A stretch of DNA of 64,000 nt, taken from NCBI RefSeq assembly GCF_034008635.1, contig NZ_CP125378.1, positions 6,138,501 to 6,202,500 on the forward strand. Direction: 5' to 3'. This DNA is from Pseudomonas sp. P8_229. Lineage in GTDB: Bacteria; Pseudomonadota; Gammaproteobacteria; Pseudomonadales; Pseudomonadaceae. The notes beneath the pieces were generated by a model. The model ran no database searches. It saw only the letters and a list, made by a program, of their open reading frames with translations, and had not been told where the DNA came from. Made by a program: the position numbers and the translations under genes. Each line of letters starts with the position of its first letter. Position 1 is the stretch's first letter. Below are positions 48,336-57,135 of this stretch, in pieces.

Positions 48336-48962
48336 ATGCAGATTTCACCCCGCACCGCCCTGCTGGTCATTGACGTGCAGAACGACTTCACCCCCGGCGG
48401 CCAATTGGCCGTGCCCGAAGGCGATCTGATTGTGCCGCTGATCAATCGCCTGGGCGGCCTGTTCAAACAGGTGGTCATTGCCCAGGACTGGCACCCGACC
48501 GGCCACGCCTCGTTTGCCTCAAGTCACCCCGGGCGCAAGCCTTACGAGATGATTCAGTTGCCCTACGGCGAACAGACACTCTGGCCGGAGCATTGTGTAC
48601 AAGGCACGGCCGGCGCCGAGTTCCACCCGGCGCTGGATCTGCCCCACGCGCAACTGATCATTCGCAAAGGCTGCAATCCGGATATCGACAGTTATTCGGC
48701 GTTTCTCGAAGCGGATCGGCGCACCACCACAGGGCTGGCCGGTTATCTGAAGGAGCGCGGTATCGACACGGTCTATATGGTCGGTCTGGCACTGGATTTC
48801 TGCGTGATGTTTTCCGCGCTGGATGCCCGGGCGGCCGGATTCAATACGTTTGTGCTGCTGGATGCCTGCCGCGCCATTGACAGGGACGGATCACTGGCGG
48901 CGGCCATGGAGCGGATGCAGACCGCCGGGGTTGGTCTGATTCAATCGAACCAACTGATCTGA
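48336..48962 (+). CDS. pncA: Nicotinamidase
   Basis: A 208-residue isochorismatase-fold amidase. Catalytic Asp14 lies in LLVIDVQNDFTPGG, the metal-binding DWHP-x-x-H region in AQDWHPTGHASF, the catalytic Lys in LIIRKGCNPDIDSYSAF, and the nucleophilic Cys in GLALDFCVMFSALDA. It converts nicotinamide to nicotinate for NAD salvage. A strong AGGAGG precedes the ATG. It is monocistronic by context, between the anti-sigma gene and a REPIN. Confidence 0.94.
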   Translation: MQISPRTALLVIDVQNDFTPGGQLAVPEGDLIVPLINRLGGLFKQVVIAQDWHPTGHASFASSHPGRKPYEMIQLPYGEQTLWPEHCVQGTAGAEFHPALDLPHAQLIIRKGCNPDIDSYSAFLEADRRTTTGLAGYLKERGIDTVYMVGLALDFCVMFSALDARAAGFNTFVLLDACRAIDRDGSLAAAMERMQTAGVGLIQSNQLI

Positions 48963-48981
48963 CCGACGCGTTCCCCCTCCC

Positions 48982-49070
48982 TGTAGGAGTGAGCCTGCTC
49001 GCGATAGCGGTGTGTCAGTCACCCGATATTTGGCTGACCCACAGCTTTCGCGAGCAAGCCCGCTCCCACA
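48982..49070. repeat. REPIN between pncA and the facing kinase gene
   Basis: TGTAGGAGTGAGCCTGCTCG at 48982 and inverse arm AGCAAGCCCGCTCCCACA ending at 49070. The two arms belong to different subtypes. It lies between convergent genes, 20 bases after the pncA stop. Confidence 0.9.
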
Positions 49071-49079
49071 GGTTTCGGG

Positions 49080-50381
49080 TCAAGCCATGTCAGGCAACCA
49101 CAACCGGAACCGCGCCCCACCCAACGGCGAGTTCTCTACCGTCAACGTCCCACCCTGCGCCTCCAGCGCCCGGCGGCTGATTGCCAACCCGAGACCAAAC
49201 CCACCTGTAGCCCGGTCGCGGCTGCGGTCAAGCCGATAGAACGGTTCGAAAATCCGCTCACGCTCGTCATCCGGGATACCGATACCATCGTCGTCGACCC
49301 AGATCTCGCAGCCATCGGGACTGACCTGCACGCCAATCTGAATGCGCTTCTCGCAATAGCGCATGGCATTGCGCAGCAGGTTCTGGATGGCCCGCGCGGT
49401 CAGGCGCGGATCCAGCGAAAACCGTTCGAGCTGACCGTGCAAAAGCACATCAATAACGATGTCCGGTGAGTCCAGTTCTTCATCGACGCTGCCCAGAATG
49501 CTGTCGATGAACTCGTCCAGCGAGACCTCGATCTGCTCGGGCAATTGCGCCGGATTCTGCAGGCGGCTGTAGGACAGCAACTCCAGCACCAACTCATCCA
49601 GTTCACGAATGTGCGCCACCAGCCCCTGCAGGCGCTCGCGGCTGGTCGCCGGCAAGTCATCGGAGAGCGCCAGCGCCAGACCGAAATCCAGCCGGGTCAG
49701 CGGCGTGCGCAATTCGTGGGACACCGCGTTGAGCAAGTCACGCTGTTGGTTGAGCAGGTTCTCGATGTCGCCGGCCATGGTGTCGAAGACATTGGCCAGG
49801 CTGCCGATGTTGGAGCTGGCCGGGATCTGCGTGCGCTCGCTCAGGTGCCCCTTGCCGAAGCGTTCGGCAGCGCCCTTGAGGCGTTCCAGGTCGCGCCAGT
49901 GCGGGCGAATCCACAGCAGCAGGCAGGCGAGCATGCTCGCGCCGATCAGCACGTTGATGCTCCAGTACAGCAGATTGACGTCCATCGGGTCCGGCGGAAC
50001 TACCATTTGCACGGCGACGTCTTCGTTCAGCGGCGCAACCGCCAATGTTCGCCAGCCCCAGTCGCCGATGCGCACCACGTTTTCTCCGCGACGCAAACGC
50101 GCCTGCTCGGCGGCGGTGAACTCGGCGTTGTCGATGCGCGCCAGCACAATGTGCAGCGGCTGGAAGTCCTTGTCCATCGACTGCGCCAGTGCCGGCCATT
50201 GATCATGCGGCACCGCGTGAAACTGGCGGGTGATCAGCGATTGCAGGCCACGCGAGTAATCGAGGTTATAGGCGATGAAGCGATCACGGAACGCCATGAT
50301 CACCAGATCCGGCACCAGGTAGATCGCCGCGCTGTAGGAAACAATCGTCACCAGATACAGGCGAAAGAGGATTCTGAACAT
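49080..50381 (-). CDS. Two-component sensor histidine kinase (RstB-like)
   Basis: A 433-residue kinase. Membrane helices flank a short periplasmic domain (near residues 8-30 and 135-158), then HAMP, the HisKA box LLNAVSHELRTPLTRLDFG, N box NLLRNAMRYCEKR, G1 VDDDGIGIPDDERERIF and G2 GGFGLGLAISRRA. The layout matches RstB-type kinases. The start is the ATG at 50381, four bases after the response regulator stop, so both are in one operon that is divergent from an RND pump. It would sense an envelope signal and phosphorylate the adjacent regulator. Confidence 0.92.
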   Translation of the reverse strand: MFRILFRLYLVTIVSYSAAIYLVPDLVIMAFRDRFIAYNLDYSRGLQSLITRQFHAVPHDQWPALAQSMDKDFQPLHIVLARIDNAEFTAAEQARLRRGENVVRIGDWGWRTLAVAPLNEDVAVQMVVPPDPMDVNLLYWSINVLIGASMLACLLLWIRPHWRDLERLKGAAERFGKGHLSERTQIPASSNIGSLANVFDTMAGDIENLLNQQRDLLNAVSHELRTPLTRLDFGLALALSDDLPATSRERLQGLVAHIRELDELVLELLSYSRLQNPAQLPEQIEVSLDEFIDSILGSVDEELDSPDIVIDVLLHGQLERFSLDPRLTARAIQNLLRNAMRYCEKRIQIGVQVSPDGCEIWVDDDGIGIPDDERERIFEPFYRLDRSRDRATGGFGLGLAISRRALEAQGGTLTVENSPLGGARFRLWLPDMA

Positions 50382-50385
50382 CAGC

Positions 50386-51087
50386 TCAGCATTCCCATTC
50401 GGAACGACTGAACAAGTAACCCTTGCCCCACACGGTCTTGATCTTGCGCGCCTCGCCGGCGTGGTCGTCGAACTTGCGCCGCAACTTGGAAATCGCCACA
50501 TCCACCGAGCGGTCGGTACCGTTGAACTCGATGCCGCGCAGGCGTTGCAGGATCTGATCGCGGCTCAGCACTTCGCCGGCATGCCGGGCCAGCACCACCA
50601 GCAAATTATATTCGCCGCTGGACAGCTCCACGGGCTGCTCGCGCCAGGTCACGGTGCGCTCGGACAGGTCGATGCACAGGTTGCCCATGACGATCCGGTC
50701 ATTGACGGTCATTGGTTCACCGAGGCTGCTACGGCGCAGCAAGGTACGCACTCGGGCCAGCAGAACCCGTGGCTCGCACGGTTTGGTGACGTAATCGTCA
50801 GCGCCCATTTCCAGGCCCAGCACCTGATCGTGGCTGTCATCGCGGGCGGTGAGCATCAGGATCGGCAACGTCGCCGAATCCGCCCGCAGCAAACGGCAGA
50901 CCTGCAGACCGTCGAGGCCGGGCAGCATCAGGTCGAGGATCACCAGGTCGGGCGGGTTGATCCGTGCCCGTTCACGCACATGGTCGCCACGCCCGATCAC
51001 GCTGACGGAATAGCCGTTGCGCTCCAGGTAGCTGGAAATCAGTTCGGCGAGGGCGGTGTCGTCTTCGACCAGGAGGATGTTGGGCAT
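50386..51087 (-). CDS. OmpR-family response regulator (RstA-like)
   Basis: A 233-residue regulator. The receiver has acidic residues in LLVEDDTAL, the phospho-Asp in LVILDLMLPGLDG, Thr in MLTARDD and Lys in DDYVTKPCEP. The C-terminal winged helix ends RSVDVAISKLRRKFDD-x-KIKTVWGKGYLF. The ATG at 51087 has AGGAGG upstream. Divergent arrangement with the pump genes suggests it controls them; in P. aeruginosa a similar pair (PA1437-PA1438) adjoins mexMN. This parallel is from memory. Confidence 0.93.
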   Translation of the reverse strand: MPNILLVEDDTALAELISSYLERNGYSVSVIGRGDHVRERARINPPDLVILDLMLPGLDGLQVCRLLRADSATLPILMLTARDDSHDQVLGLEMGADDYVTKPCEPRVLLARVRTLLRRSSLGEPMTVNDRIVMGNLCIDLSERTVTWREQPVELSSGEYNLLVVLARHAGEVLSRDQILQRLRGIEFNGTDRSVDVAISKLRRKFDDHAGEARKIKTVWGKGYLFSRSEWEC

Positions 51088-51288
51088 GGGGTGTTCCAAG
51101 GAAAGTGCAGTGGCGACTGCTCGCGATGGCGGTTTATCTGTCGCAATAAATTTCAAGGCGTAAAGGATATACGCCCTCACCCGTCCCTGAGTAAAACCCT
51201 TACACAATTTCACACAGCGCCTACAAAGCTTCACCGCTACCCTCGGCGTCTGACCGTAGGATGCGGGCTTCAATATTGGGGGTGGTAC
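51088..51288. promoter_or_regulatory. Shared control region of the two-component system and the RND pump
   Basis: A 200-base divergent gap. It holds the inverted repeat GGCGTA-N7-TACGCC (51157-51175) and a direct repeat CTTACACAA-TTTCACACA near 51199-51217, which could be a response-regulator site because RstA-like proteins bind tandem TACA-type sequences. A degenerate REP fragment (CTGCTCGCGATGGCGG) lies near 51118. Confidence 0.4.
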
Positions 51289-52446
51289 ATGTCGAAAAAT
51301 CTGCTGGCCGGGCTCGGCCTGATCGCAATCGCACTGTCGCTGAGTGCCTGTGATTCGTCCTCTAAAGCCGAAGAGGAAGCGCCGCCGGCCACCGTGCGCA
51401 TCGAAACCATCGAGGCCCGCCCCCTGACGATCAGCAGCGAACTGAGCGGGCGCATCGCCGCGCCACGCATCGCCGAAGTGCGTGCACGGGTGGCCGGTGT
51501 GGTGCTGCAACGCACCTTCCGCGAAGGCAGCGACGTGAAAAAGGGTGATGTGCTGTTCCGCATCGACCCGGCGCCGTTCAAGGCTGACCTCGACAGCGCC
51601 GAAGCCGCGCTGCGCAAGGCCGAGGCCAACGCGTTCCAGGCAAAGTTGCAGGAGCAGCGTTACGCGCAGTTGATCGACGATAAAGCCATCAGCGCTCAGG
51701 ATTACGACAACGCACGCGCCAATGCCCGGCAAACCGCTGCCGATGTAGCCGGCAACAAGGCGGCGGTGGAGCGCGCGAAATTGAACTTGGGCTACGCCAC
51801 CGTCACCGCGCCGATTTCCGGGCGTGTCGGGCGTGCACTGGTCACCGAAGGTGCGCTGGTCGGGCAGAACGAAACCACGCCCCTGGCGCTGATTCAGCAG
51901 CTCAACCCGATCCACGCTGACCTCACCCAGTCGACCCGTGAACTGAATGAACTGCGCCGCGCCTTCCGTTCCGGGCAATTGCAGGCAGTCGGTCAGGACC
52001 AGGTGAAAGCCACGCTGATTCAGGATGACGGCAGCCTCTACCCGTTGCCGGGCAAGCTGCTGTTCAGCGACATCACCGTCGACCCGGGCACTGGCCAGAT
52101 CATTCTGCGCAGCGAATTTCCCAACCCGGACCTCGACCTGCTGCCGGGCAGCTTCATCCGCGTACGCCTGCAACAAGCGACCATCGAGCACGGCATCACC
52201 GTGCCACAGCGTGCAGTGCAGCGTGACAGCGCGGGTATCGCCCAAGTGCTGACCGTCGATGAGCAGATGCGTGTGGCCCAGCAACCGGTGCAACTGGGCG
52301 CGGTGCAGAACGACCGCTGGATCGTCACCGGCGGCCTCAAGCCCGGCGACCGCATTGTCATCGAAGGCCTGCAACACGCCCGTCCCGGCGAAAAAGTGCA
52401 GATCGACGACACCCCTCTTCCACTTGCCCAGACCACTGGTCAGTAA
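51289..52446 (+). CDS. mexM: RND efflux periplasmic adaptor subunit (MexM-like lipoprotein)
   Basis: A 385-residue membrane fusion protein. Signal peptide and lipobox LSLSAC give lipid attachment at Cys near residue 20. The lipoyl halves are EVRARVAGVVLQRTFREGSDVKKGDVLFRIDP and VTAPISGRVGRALVTEGALVG, with a coiled-coil hairpin between (AEAALRKAEANAFQAKLQEQRYAQLIDD). The length equals that of P. aeruginosa MexM as I recall it, and the neighbouring regulator pair agrees; naming as mexM rests on that and could be wrong. It bridges the RND pump to an outer-membrane channel. Confidence 0.85.
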   Translation: MSKNLLAGLGLIAIALSLSACDSSSKAEEEAPPATVRIETIEARPLTISSELSGRIAAPRIAEVRARVAGVVLQRTFREGSDVKKGDVLFRIDPAPFKADLDSAEAALRKAEANAFQAKLQEQRYAQLIDDKAISAQDYDNARANARQTAADVAGNKAAVERAKLNLGYATVTAPISGRVGRALVTEGALVGQNETTPLALIQQLNPIHADLTQSTRELNELRRAFRSGQLQAVGQDQVKATLIQDDGSLYPLPGKLLFSDITVDPGTGQIILRSEFPNPDLDLLPGSFIRVRLQQATIEHGITVPQRAVQRDSAGIAQVLTVDEQMRVAQQPVQLGAVQNDRWIVTGGLKPGDRIVIEGLQHARPGEKVQIDDTPLPLAQTTGQ

Positions 52447-52461
52447 GCAGGACGCTTCTAT

Positions 52462-55400
52462 ATGCCGCAGTTTTTTATCGATCGCCCGGTGTTCGCCTGG
52501 GTCGTCGCCCTGTTCATCCTGCTGGCCGGTGCGCTGTCCATTCCGCAATTGCCGGTGGCGCAATACCCGGACGTTGCACCGCCGCAGATCGAAATCTACG
52601 CCGTGTACCCTGGCGCCTCGGCGCAGACCGTCGATGAAAGTGTGGTCAGCCTGATCGAGGAAGAGCTCAACGGTGCCGATCACCTGCTGTACTTCGAATC
52701 GCAGAGCAGCCTCGGCAGTGCCACAATCAAGGCCACTTTCCAGCCGGGCACCAACCCGGAGCTGGCTCAGGTCGATGTGCAGAATCGCCTCAAAGTGGTC
52801 GAGTCACGGCTGCCGCAAGCGGTGAACCAGCAAGGTTTGCAGGTGGAGAAAGTGTCTGCCGGCTTCCTGTTGCTGATCACCCTGACCTCCAGCGACGGCA
52901 AACTCGATGACGTGGCGCTCAGTGACTATCTGGCGCGCAACGTGATGAACGAGATCAAACGCATCGATGGCGTCGGCAAGGCGCAACTGTACGGCGCCGA
53001 GCGGGCGATGCGGATCTGGATCGATCCGCAGAAGCTGATCGGTTTCAACCTGACGCCGGCCGACGTCAACGCCGCCATCGTCGCGCAAAACGCCCAGGTA
53101 TCGGCAGGCAGCATTGGCGACTTGCCCAATCCCTCCGCCCAGGAAATCACCGCAACGATTCTGGTGAAAGGTCAGCTGTCGACCCCGGAAGAGTTCGCCG
53201 ACATCGTGCTCAAGGCCAATCGTGACGGTTCCACCGTACGCATCGGTGACGTGGCGCGGGTCGAGATTGGCAGTCAGGAATACCAGTTCGGCACGCGCCT
53301 GAACGGCAAGCCGTCGACCGCCGTCGGCGTGCAGTTGGCACCGGGGGCCAATGCGCTGGCGACCGCGACCTTGATCCGGGCGAAGATGGACGAGCTGTCG
53401 CGCTACTTCCCGGCCGGTGTCGAATACAAGATTCCCTACGACACTTCGCCATTCGTGAAGGTCTCGATCACCAAGGTTGTCTACACACTCGGCGAAGCGA
53501 TGCTGCTGGTGTTTGCGGTGATGTTCCTGTTTCTGCAGAACATCCGCTACACGCTGATCCCGACGCTGGTGGTGCCCGTGGCCTTGATGGGCACTTTCGC
53601 CACCATGCTCGCGCTGGGTTTCTCGATCAACGTGCTGACCATGTTCGGCATGGTGCTGGCCATCGGTATTCTGGTGGACGACGCCATCGTCGTGGTGGAA
53701 AACGTCGAACGGATCATGGCTACCGAAGGCCTGTCGCCGAAAGAGGCGACGCGCAAGGCGATGAAGCAGATCACCGGGGCTATCATCGGCATCACCCTGG
53801 TGCTGGTGGCGGTGTTCATCCCGATGGCGTTCATGCAGGGCTCGGTGGGCGTGATCTACCGGCAGTTCTCGCTGTCGATGGCGACCTCGATCCTGTTCTC
53901 GGCGTTTCTTGCGCTGACCCTGACCCCGGCACTGTGTGCAACGCTGCTCAAGCCGATTGCCAAGGGCGAGCATCACGAGAAGAGCGGTTTCTTTGGCTGG
54001 TTCAACCGCCGCTTCGAACAATTGACCGATCGTTATCAAGGCTGGGTTGGCTACGCATTGAAGCGTAGCGGGCGTTATCTGTTGATCTACGTTGTGTTGC
54101 TGGTCGGCCTGGGCCTGTGCTTTGCGCGACTGCCCTCCTCGTTCCTGCCGGTGGAGGATCAGGGTTACACCATCACTGACATTCAACTGCCACCCGGCGC
54201 GACCAAAAACCGTACGGTGCAGGTGGCCGAACAGCTGGAGGCGCATAACGCCGGCGAGCCGGGTATCAGTGACAGCGTGGTGATTCTGGGCTTCAGCTTC
54301 TCCGGCAGCGGACAGAACGCAGCACTGGCGTTCTCCACGCTCAAGGACTGGTCACAACGCGGCGGCGATGACTCGGCCAGCTCCATTGCCGATCGTGCCA
54401 ACATCGCCCTGAGCCAGATCAAGGACGCCATGGCTTTCTCCGTGTTGCCGCCACCGGTGGACGGCCTCGGTACGTCGAGCGGTTTCGAGTTCCGCCTGCA
54501 GGATCGCGGCGGCCTCGGCCACGCCACGTTGATGCAGGCGCGCGGCGAGTTGCTCGCCGCTGCGGAAAAAAGCCCGGTACTGATGAACGTGCGTGAAAGC
54601 GCGCTGGCCGAAGCGCCGCAGGTGCAACTGGAAGTAGACCGCAAGCAGGCCAACGCGCTGGGTGTGTCGTTCGCTGACATCGGCAACGTACTGTCCACCG
54701 CCGTGGGTTCCTCATACATCAACGACTTCCCCAATCAGGGGCGCATGCAGCGGGTGGTGGTACAGGCCGAAGGCGATCAGCGCAGTCAGGTCGATGATCT
54801 GCTGAAAATGCACGTGCGCAACAACACCGGGCACATGGTGCCGCTGTCGGCGTTCGTTCAGGCGAAATGGACGCAAGGCCCGGCGCAACTGACCCGTTAC
54901 AACGGTTACCCGGCGATCGCGATTTCCGGCGAACCGTCGCCGGGGCACAGTACCGGTGAAGCGATGGCGGAGATTGAGCGTCTGGTCGCTCAGGGGCCGA
55001 AAGGTCTGGGCCAGGAATGGACCGGGCTGTCGTTGCAGGAGCGCTTGTCCGGCAGTCAGGCACCGATCCTGCTCGGTCTGTCGCTGCTGATCGTGTTCCT
55101 GTGTCTGGCGGCGCTGTACGAGAGCTGGTCGATTCCGACCTCGGTGCTGCTGGTGGTGCCGCTGGGTGTGCTCGGTGCAGTGTTGGCGGTGACTCTGCGC
55201 GGTATGCCCAACGACGTGTTCTTCAAGGTCGGCCTGATCACGATCATTGGTCTGTCGGCGAAGAACGCGATCCTGATCATCGAGTTTGCCAAGAGCCTGT
55301 ATGACGAAGGCCATGACCTGATCGACGCGACGTTGCAGGCAGCGCGCCTGCGTCTGCGGCCGATCGTCATGACTTCGCTGGCGTTCATCCTTGGCGTGGT

Positions 55401-55560
55401 GCCGTTGGCCATCGCCACTGGCGCCAGTTCGGCGAGCCAGCAGGCGATCGGCACCGGGGTGATCGGCGGGATGATCACGGCGACGCTGGCGGTGATCTTT
55501 GTACCGTTGTTCTTCGTCGTCGTGATGAAACTCGTGCAGCGCTTCACGAGACACCACTAA
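52462..55560 (+). CDS. mexN: RND multidrug efflux transporter (HAE-1, MexN-like)
   Basis: A 1032-residue AcrB-type pump. It starts PQFFIDRPVFAWVVALFILLAG, and the proton-relay Asp406-Asp407 lie in IGILVDDAIVVVENVERIM; GFSFSGSGQNAALAF and SAKNAILIIEFAK are family blocks. Twelve membrane helices and two large periplasmic loops fit drug export. No outer-membrane channel gene follows, so it must borrow one (MexMN of P. aeruginosa uses OprM). It follows the adaptor gene by 15 bases. The exact orthology to mexN is an inference from context and length. Confidence 0.9.
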   Translation: MPQFFIDRPVFAWVVALFILLAGALSIPQLPVAQYPDVAPPQIEIYAVYPGASAQTVDESVVSLIEEELNGADHLLYFESQSSLGSATIKATFQPGTNPELAQVDVQNRLKVVESRLPQAVNQQGLQVEKVSAGFLLLITLTSSDGKLDDVALSDYLARNVMNEIKRIDGVGKAQLYGAERAMRIWIDPQKLIGFNLTPADVNAAIVAQNAQVSAGSIGDLPNPSAQEITATILVKGQLSTPEEFADIVLKANRDGSTVRIGDVARVEIGSQEYQFGTRLNGKPSTAVGVQLAPGANALATATLIRAKMDELSRYFPAGVEYKIPYDTSPFVKVSITKVVYTLGEAMLLVFAVMFLFLQNIRYTLIPTLVVPVALMGTFATMLALGFSINVLTMFGMVLAIGILVDDAIVVVENVERIMATEGLSPKEATRKAMKQITGAIIGITLVLVAVFIPMAFMQGSVGVIYRQFSLSMATSILFSAFLALTLTPALCATLLKPIAKGEHHEKSGFFGWFNRRFEQLTDRYQGWVGYALKRSGRYLLIYVVLLVGLGLCFARLPSSFLPVEDQGYTITDIQLPPGATKNRTVQVAEQLEAHNAGEPGISDSVVILGFSFSGSGQNAALAFSTLKDWSQRGGDDSASSIADRANIALSQIKDAMAFSVLPPPVDGLGTSSGFEFRLQDRGGLGHATLMQARGELLAAAEKSPVLMNVRESALAEAPQVQLEVDRKQANALGVSFADIGNVLSTAVGSSYINDFPNQGRMQRVVVQAEGDQRSQVDDLLKMHVRNNTGHMVPLSAFVQAKWTQGPAQLTRYNGYPAIAISGEPSPGHSTGEAMAEIERLVAQGPKGLGQEWTGLSLQERLSGSQAPILLGLSLLIVFLCLAALYESWSIPTSVLLVVPLGVLGAVLAVTLRGMPNDVFFKVGLITIIGLSAKNAILIIEFAKSLYDEGHDLIDATLQAARLRLRPIVMTSLAFILGVVPLAIATGASSASQQAIGTGVIGGMITATLAVIFVPLFFVVVMKLVQRFTRHH

Positions 55561-55565
55561 CCCTT

Positions 55566-55655
55566 TGTAGGAGTGAGCCTGCTCGCGATAGCGTCCGTTC
55601 AGTCAACATCAGTGTTGAATCTACCGACGCAATCGCGAGCAGGCTCACTCCTACA
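55566..55655. repeat. REPIN after the RND operon
   Basis: TGTAGGAGTGAGCCTGCTCG begins five bases after the pump stop, and its perfect inverse ends at 55655, giving two arms of 25 bases around a 40-base centre. It is well placed to end or stabilise the pump mRNA. Confidence 0.92.
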
Positions 55656-55729
55656 AGGTTTGCTGGCCGGTAGTCAGGCAGCGCATCGCTGGGCTAAGGT
55701 GTTTCTACATCCTGGCCCATCGAGTCCCC

Positions 55730-56371
55730 ATGCGCTTCCTCGCCCGCACCCACCCTCGCCTTTCCGCCGCTGCCCTGGTTGGCCTTGCCAGCGGTCTTCT
55801 GGTGCCTGCCGAATCCATCGTCGGCAAAATCCTCATCGGCTGGAACGCCGGTGTCTGGACCTACCTGATTCTGATGTTCTGGCTGACCGTCAGGGCCAAG
55901 GCGCCGGACGTCAAACGCATCGCCGTCATCGAAGACGAAAACGCCGGACTGGTGCTGTTCGTGGTGTGTATCGCAGCGTTGGCCAGCCTGGCCGCCATCA
56001 CTCTGGAGCTGGCCGGCACCAAGGATCTGGATACCCATCGTAAACTTCTGCACTACGCGTTCACCGCGCTTACCGTGGTGGGTTCATGGCTGGTGATCGG
56101 AGTGATCTTCAGCGTGCACTATGCACGCCTGTTTTACACCTGGGACGGCAAGGAACCGGCGCTGCGTTTTGCCGAGGGATTGACCACGCCCAACTATTGG
56201 GACTTTCTGTATTTCTCCTTCACCATCGGCGTGGCAGTGCAGACTGCAGATGTGGGCGTCGCCACACGTGACATTCGCAAGATCGTGCTGGCGCAGTCAT
56301 TGATCGGGTTTGTGTTCAATACGGCGATTCTGGGGTTTTCAATCAATATTGCAGCGGGATTGTTTGGCTGA
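55730..56371 (+). CDS. DUF1345 family membrane protein
   Basis: A 213-residue inner-membrane protein with five predicted helices: [12 protein letters not shown] region, [49 protein letters not shown] and [19 protein letters not shown]. The conserved block [21 protein letters not shown] resembles the pore/filter segment of two-pore-like channels and marks the DUF1345 family. No function is established. It is the last gene with ordinary GC content and codon use before the accessory block. Confidence 0.85.
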   Translation: MRFLARTHPRLSAAALVGLASGLLVPAESIVGKILIGWNAGVWTYLILMFWLTVRAKAPDVKRIAVIEDENAGLVLFVVCIAALASLAAITLELAGTKDLDTHRKLLHYAFTALTVVGSWLVIGVIFSVHYARLFYTWDGKEPALRFAEGLTTPNYWDFLYFSFTIGVAVQTADVGVATRDIRKIVLAQSLIGFVFNTAILGFSINIAAGLFG

Positions 56372-56450
56372 GTGGCTCAAAAACTGTTCGGAGATTTTTA
56401 CTCGTTTGAATGCGCTGTCAAAAGGGCAGCTTAAAAAAGCACAAAGAAAT

Positions 56451-56488
56451 GCGGCTGTAACCTGTCAACTATGACAGTTTACAGCCGC
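56451..56488. repeat. Long near-perfect hairpin, 16 of 17 pairs
   Basis: GCGGCTGTAACCTGTCA and TGACAGTTTACAGCCGC pair with a single mismatch around a four-base loop ACTA. It contains the putative LuxR-type box at 56462-56477. It follows the DUF1345 gene and could also work as a terminator, though no T run follows. Confidence 0.85.
56460..56478 (+). promoter_or_regulatory. Putative LuxR-family box upstream of the 165-residue gene
   Basis: AACCTGTCA-ACTA-TGACAGT, read toward the gene at 56575. It shares T(A/T)ACCTGTCA-N4-TGACAGT with the site at 63087-63105 in the same polarity relative to its gene, and fits the CT-N12-AG form of pseudomonad quorum-sensing boxes. A weak -10 (CATACA, 56505-56510) follows about 27 bases later. 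Confidence 0.55.
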
Positions 56489-56574
56489 CTCCTGTTTGAG
56501 CTTCCATACAACATCCAGAAGTAGGACCGGTCAGTCTTTGGATGACTCTTACCATTCTGTATGGAGATAAACTC

Positions 56575-57072
56575 ATGAGCTACGCAGCCCGAGCCTACGC
56601 AACAACGTTTCCTGCGCAACCGTACTTGTCGGCCACCATCAATGGTGATGCCAATCCAAACTTCAGACACGTCAAGATCCCGCCATACAAAGATTTTCGC
56701 TCGACCTCTGTCCCTGCACTCGAGTTAAAAGACTACCCCAATGGCCGCTTTTATTGGCTGAGGGCTGGACAGACCGAAAATGGCTTGACACAGACGATTG
56801 AATTTGTCTTTGCGGCGAAGCCTTCGACAGGAACGTTTACACTATCCAAAAATATTGAAGATATCCGAGTGACCTACAATTCCAACCCGGTGAACGGTGA
56901 TTTACACATGGCCGAGAGCGGTAGCATCACGTTTGAATACAATGACATCGAAAAAACCCTGACCGGGACGTGGAGCGGTCTGTTTGATCACGGGGGCGCA
57001 GACGCTTCCGATCTGTTTCCGATTAATGGGGAGTTTTTTGTTAATACCGACCTCAGCAAGATCCGAAAATAA
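56575..57072 (+). CDS. Hypothetical protein, 165 residues
   Basis: I do not recognise this family. The protein has no signal peptide or membrane helix and alternates short polar and hydrophobic runs, as in a beta-sandwich (TIEFVFAAKPSTGTFTLSKN, GSITFEYNDIEKTLTGTWSG). It ends basic (LSKIRK). GGAG lies eight bases before the ATG at 56575. GC content and codon use are lower and more relaxed than in the neighbours, suggesting recent acquisition. It has its own palindromic promoter site upstream and an intrinsic terminator behind, so it is a single-gene unit at the left end of the accessory block. Confidence 0.75.
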   Translation: MSYAARAYATTFPAQPYLSATINGDANPNFRHVKIPPYKDFRSTSVPALELKDYPNGRFYWLRAGQTENGLTQTIEFVFAAKPSTGTFTLSKNIEDIRVTYNSNPVNGDLHMAESGSITFEYNDIEKTLTGTWSGLFDHGGADASDLFPINGEFFVNTDLSKIRK

Positions 57073-57091
57073 TTCGTCGACACTCCATAAT

Positions 57092-57121
57092 AAAAAAGGA
57101 AGCTTTCAAGCTTCCTTTTTT
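57092..57121. terminator. Bidirectional intrinsic terminator
   Basis: GGAAGCTT-TC-AAGCTTCC (57098-57115) with A6 on the left and T6 on the right. It ends the 165-residue gene on the plus strand and the autotransporter gene on the minus strand, whose stop is 15 bases beyond it. Confidence 0.92.
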
Positions 57122-57135
57122 ATTTCTGATTCTAT

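Noticed and set aside
51088..52683. Long minus-strand extension of the response regulator frame
   Set aside because: It is antisense to the adaptor gene; the regulator starts with MPNILLVEDD at 51087 after AGGAGG.
56451..56488. tRNA-like or riboswitch structure
   Set aside because: It is a plain 17-bp hairpin with one mismatch; no cloverleaf or known aptamer core is present.
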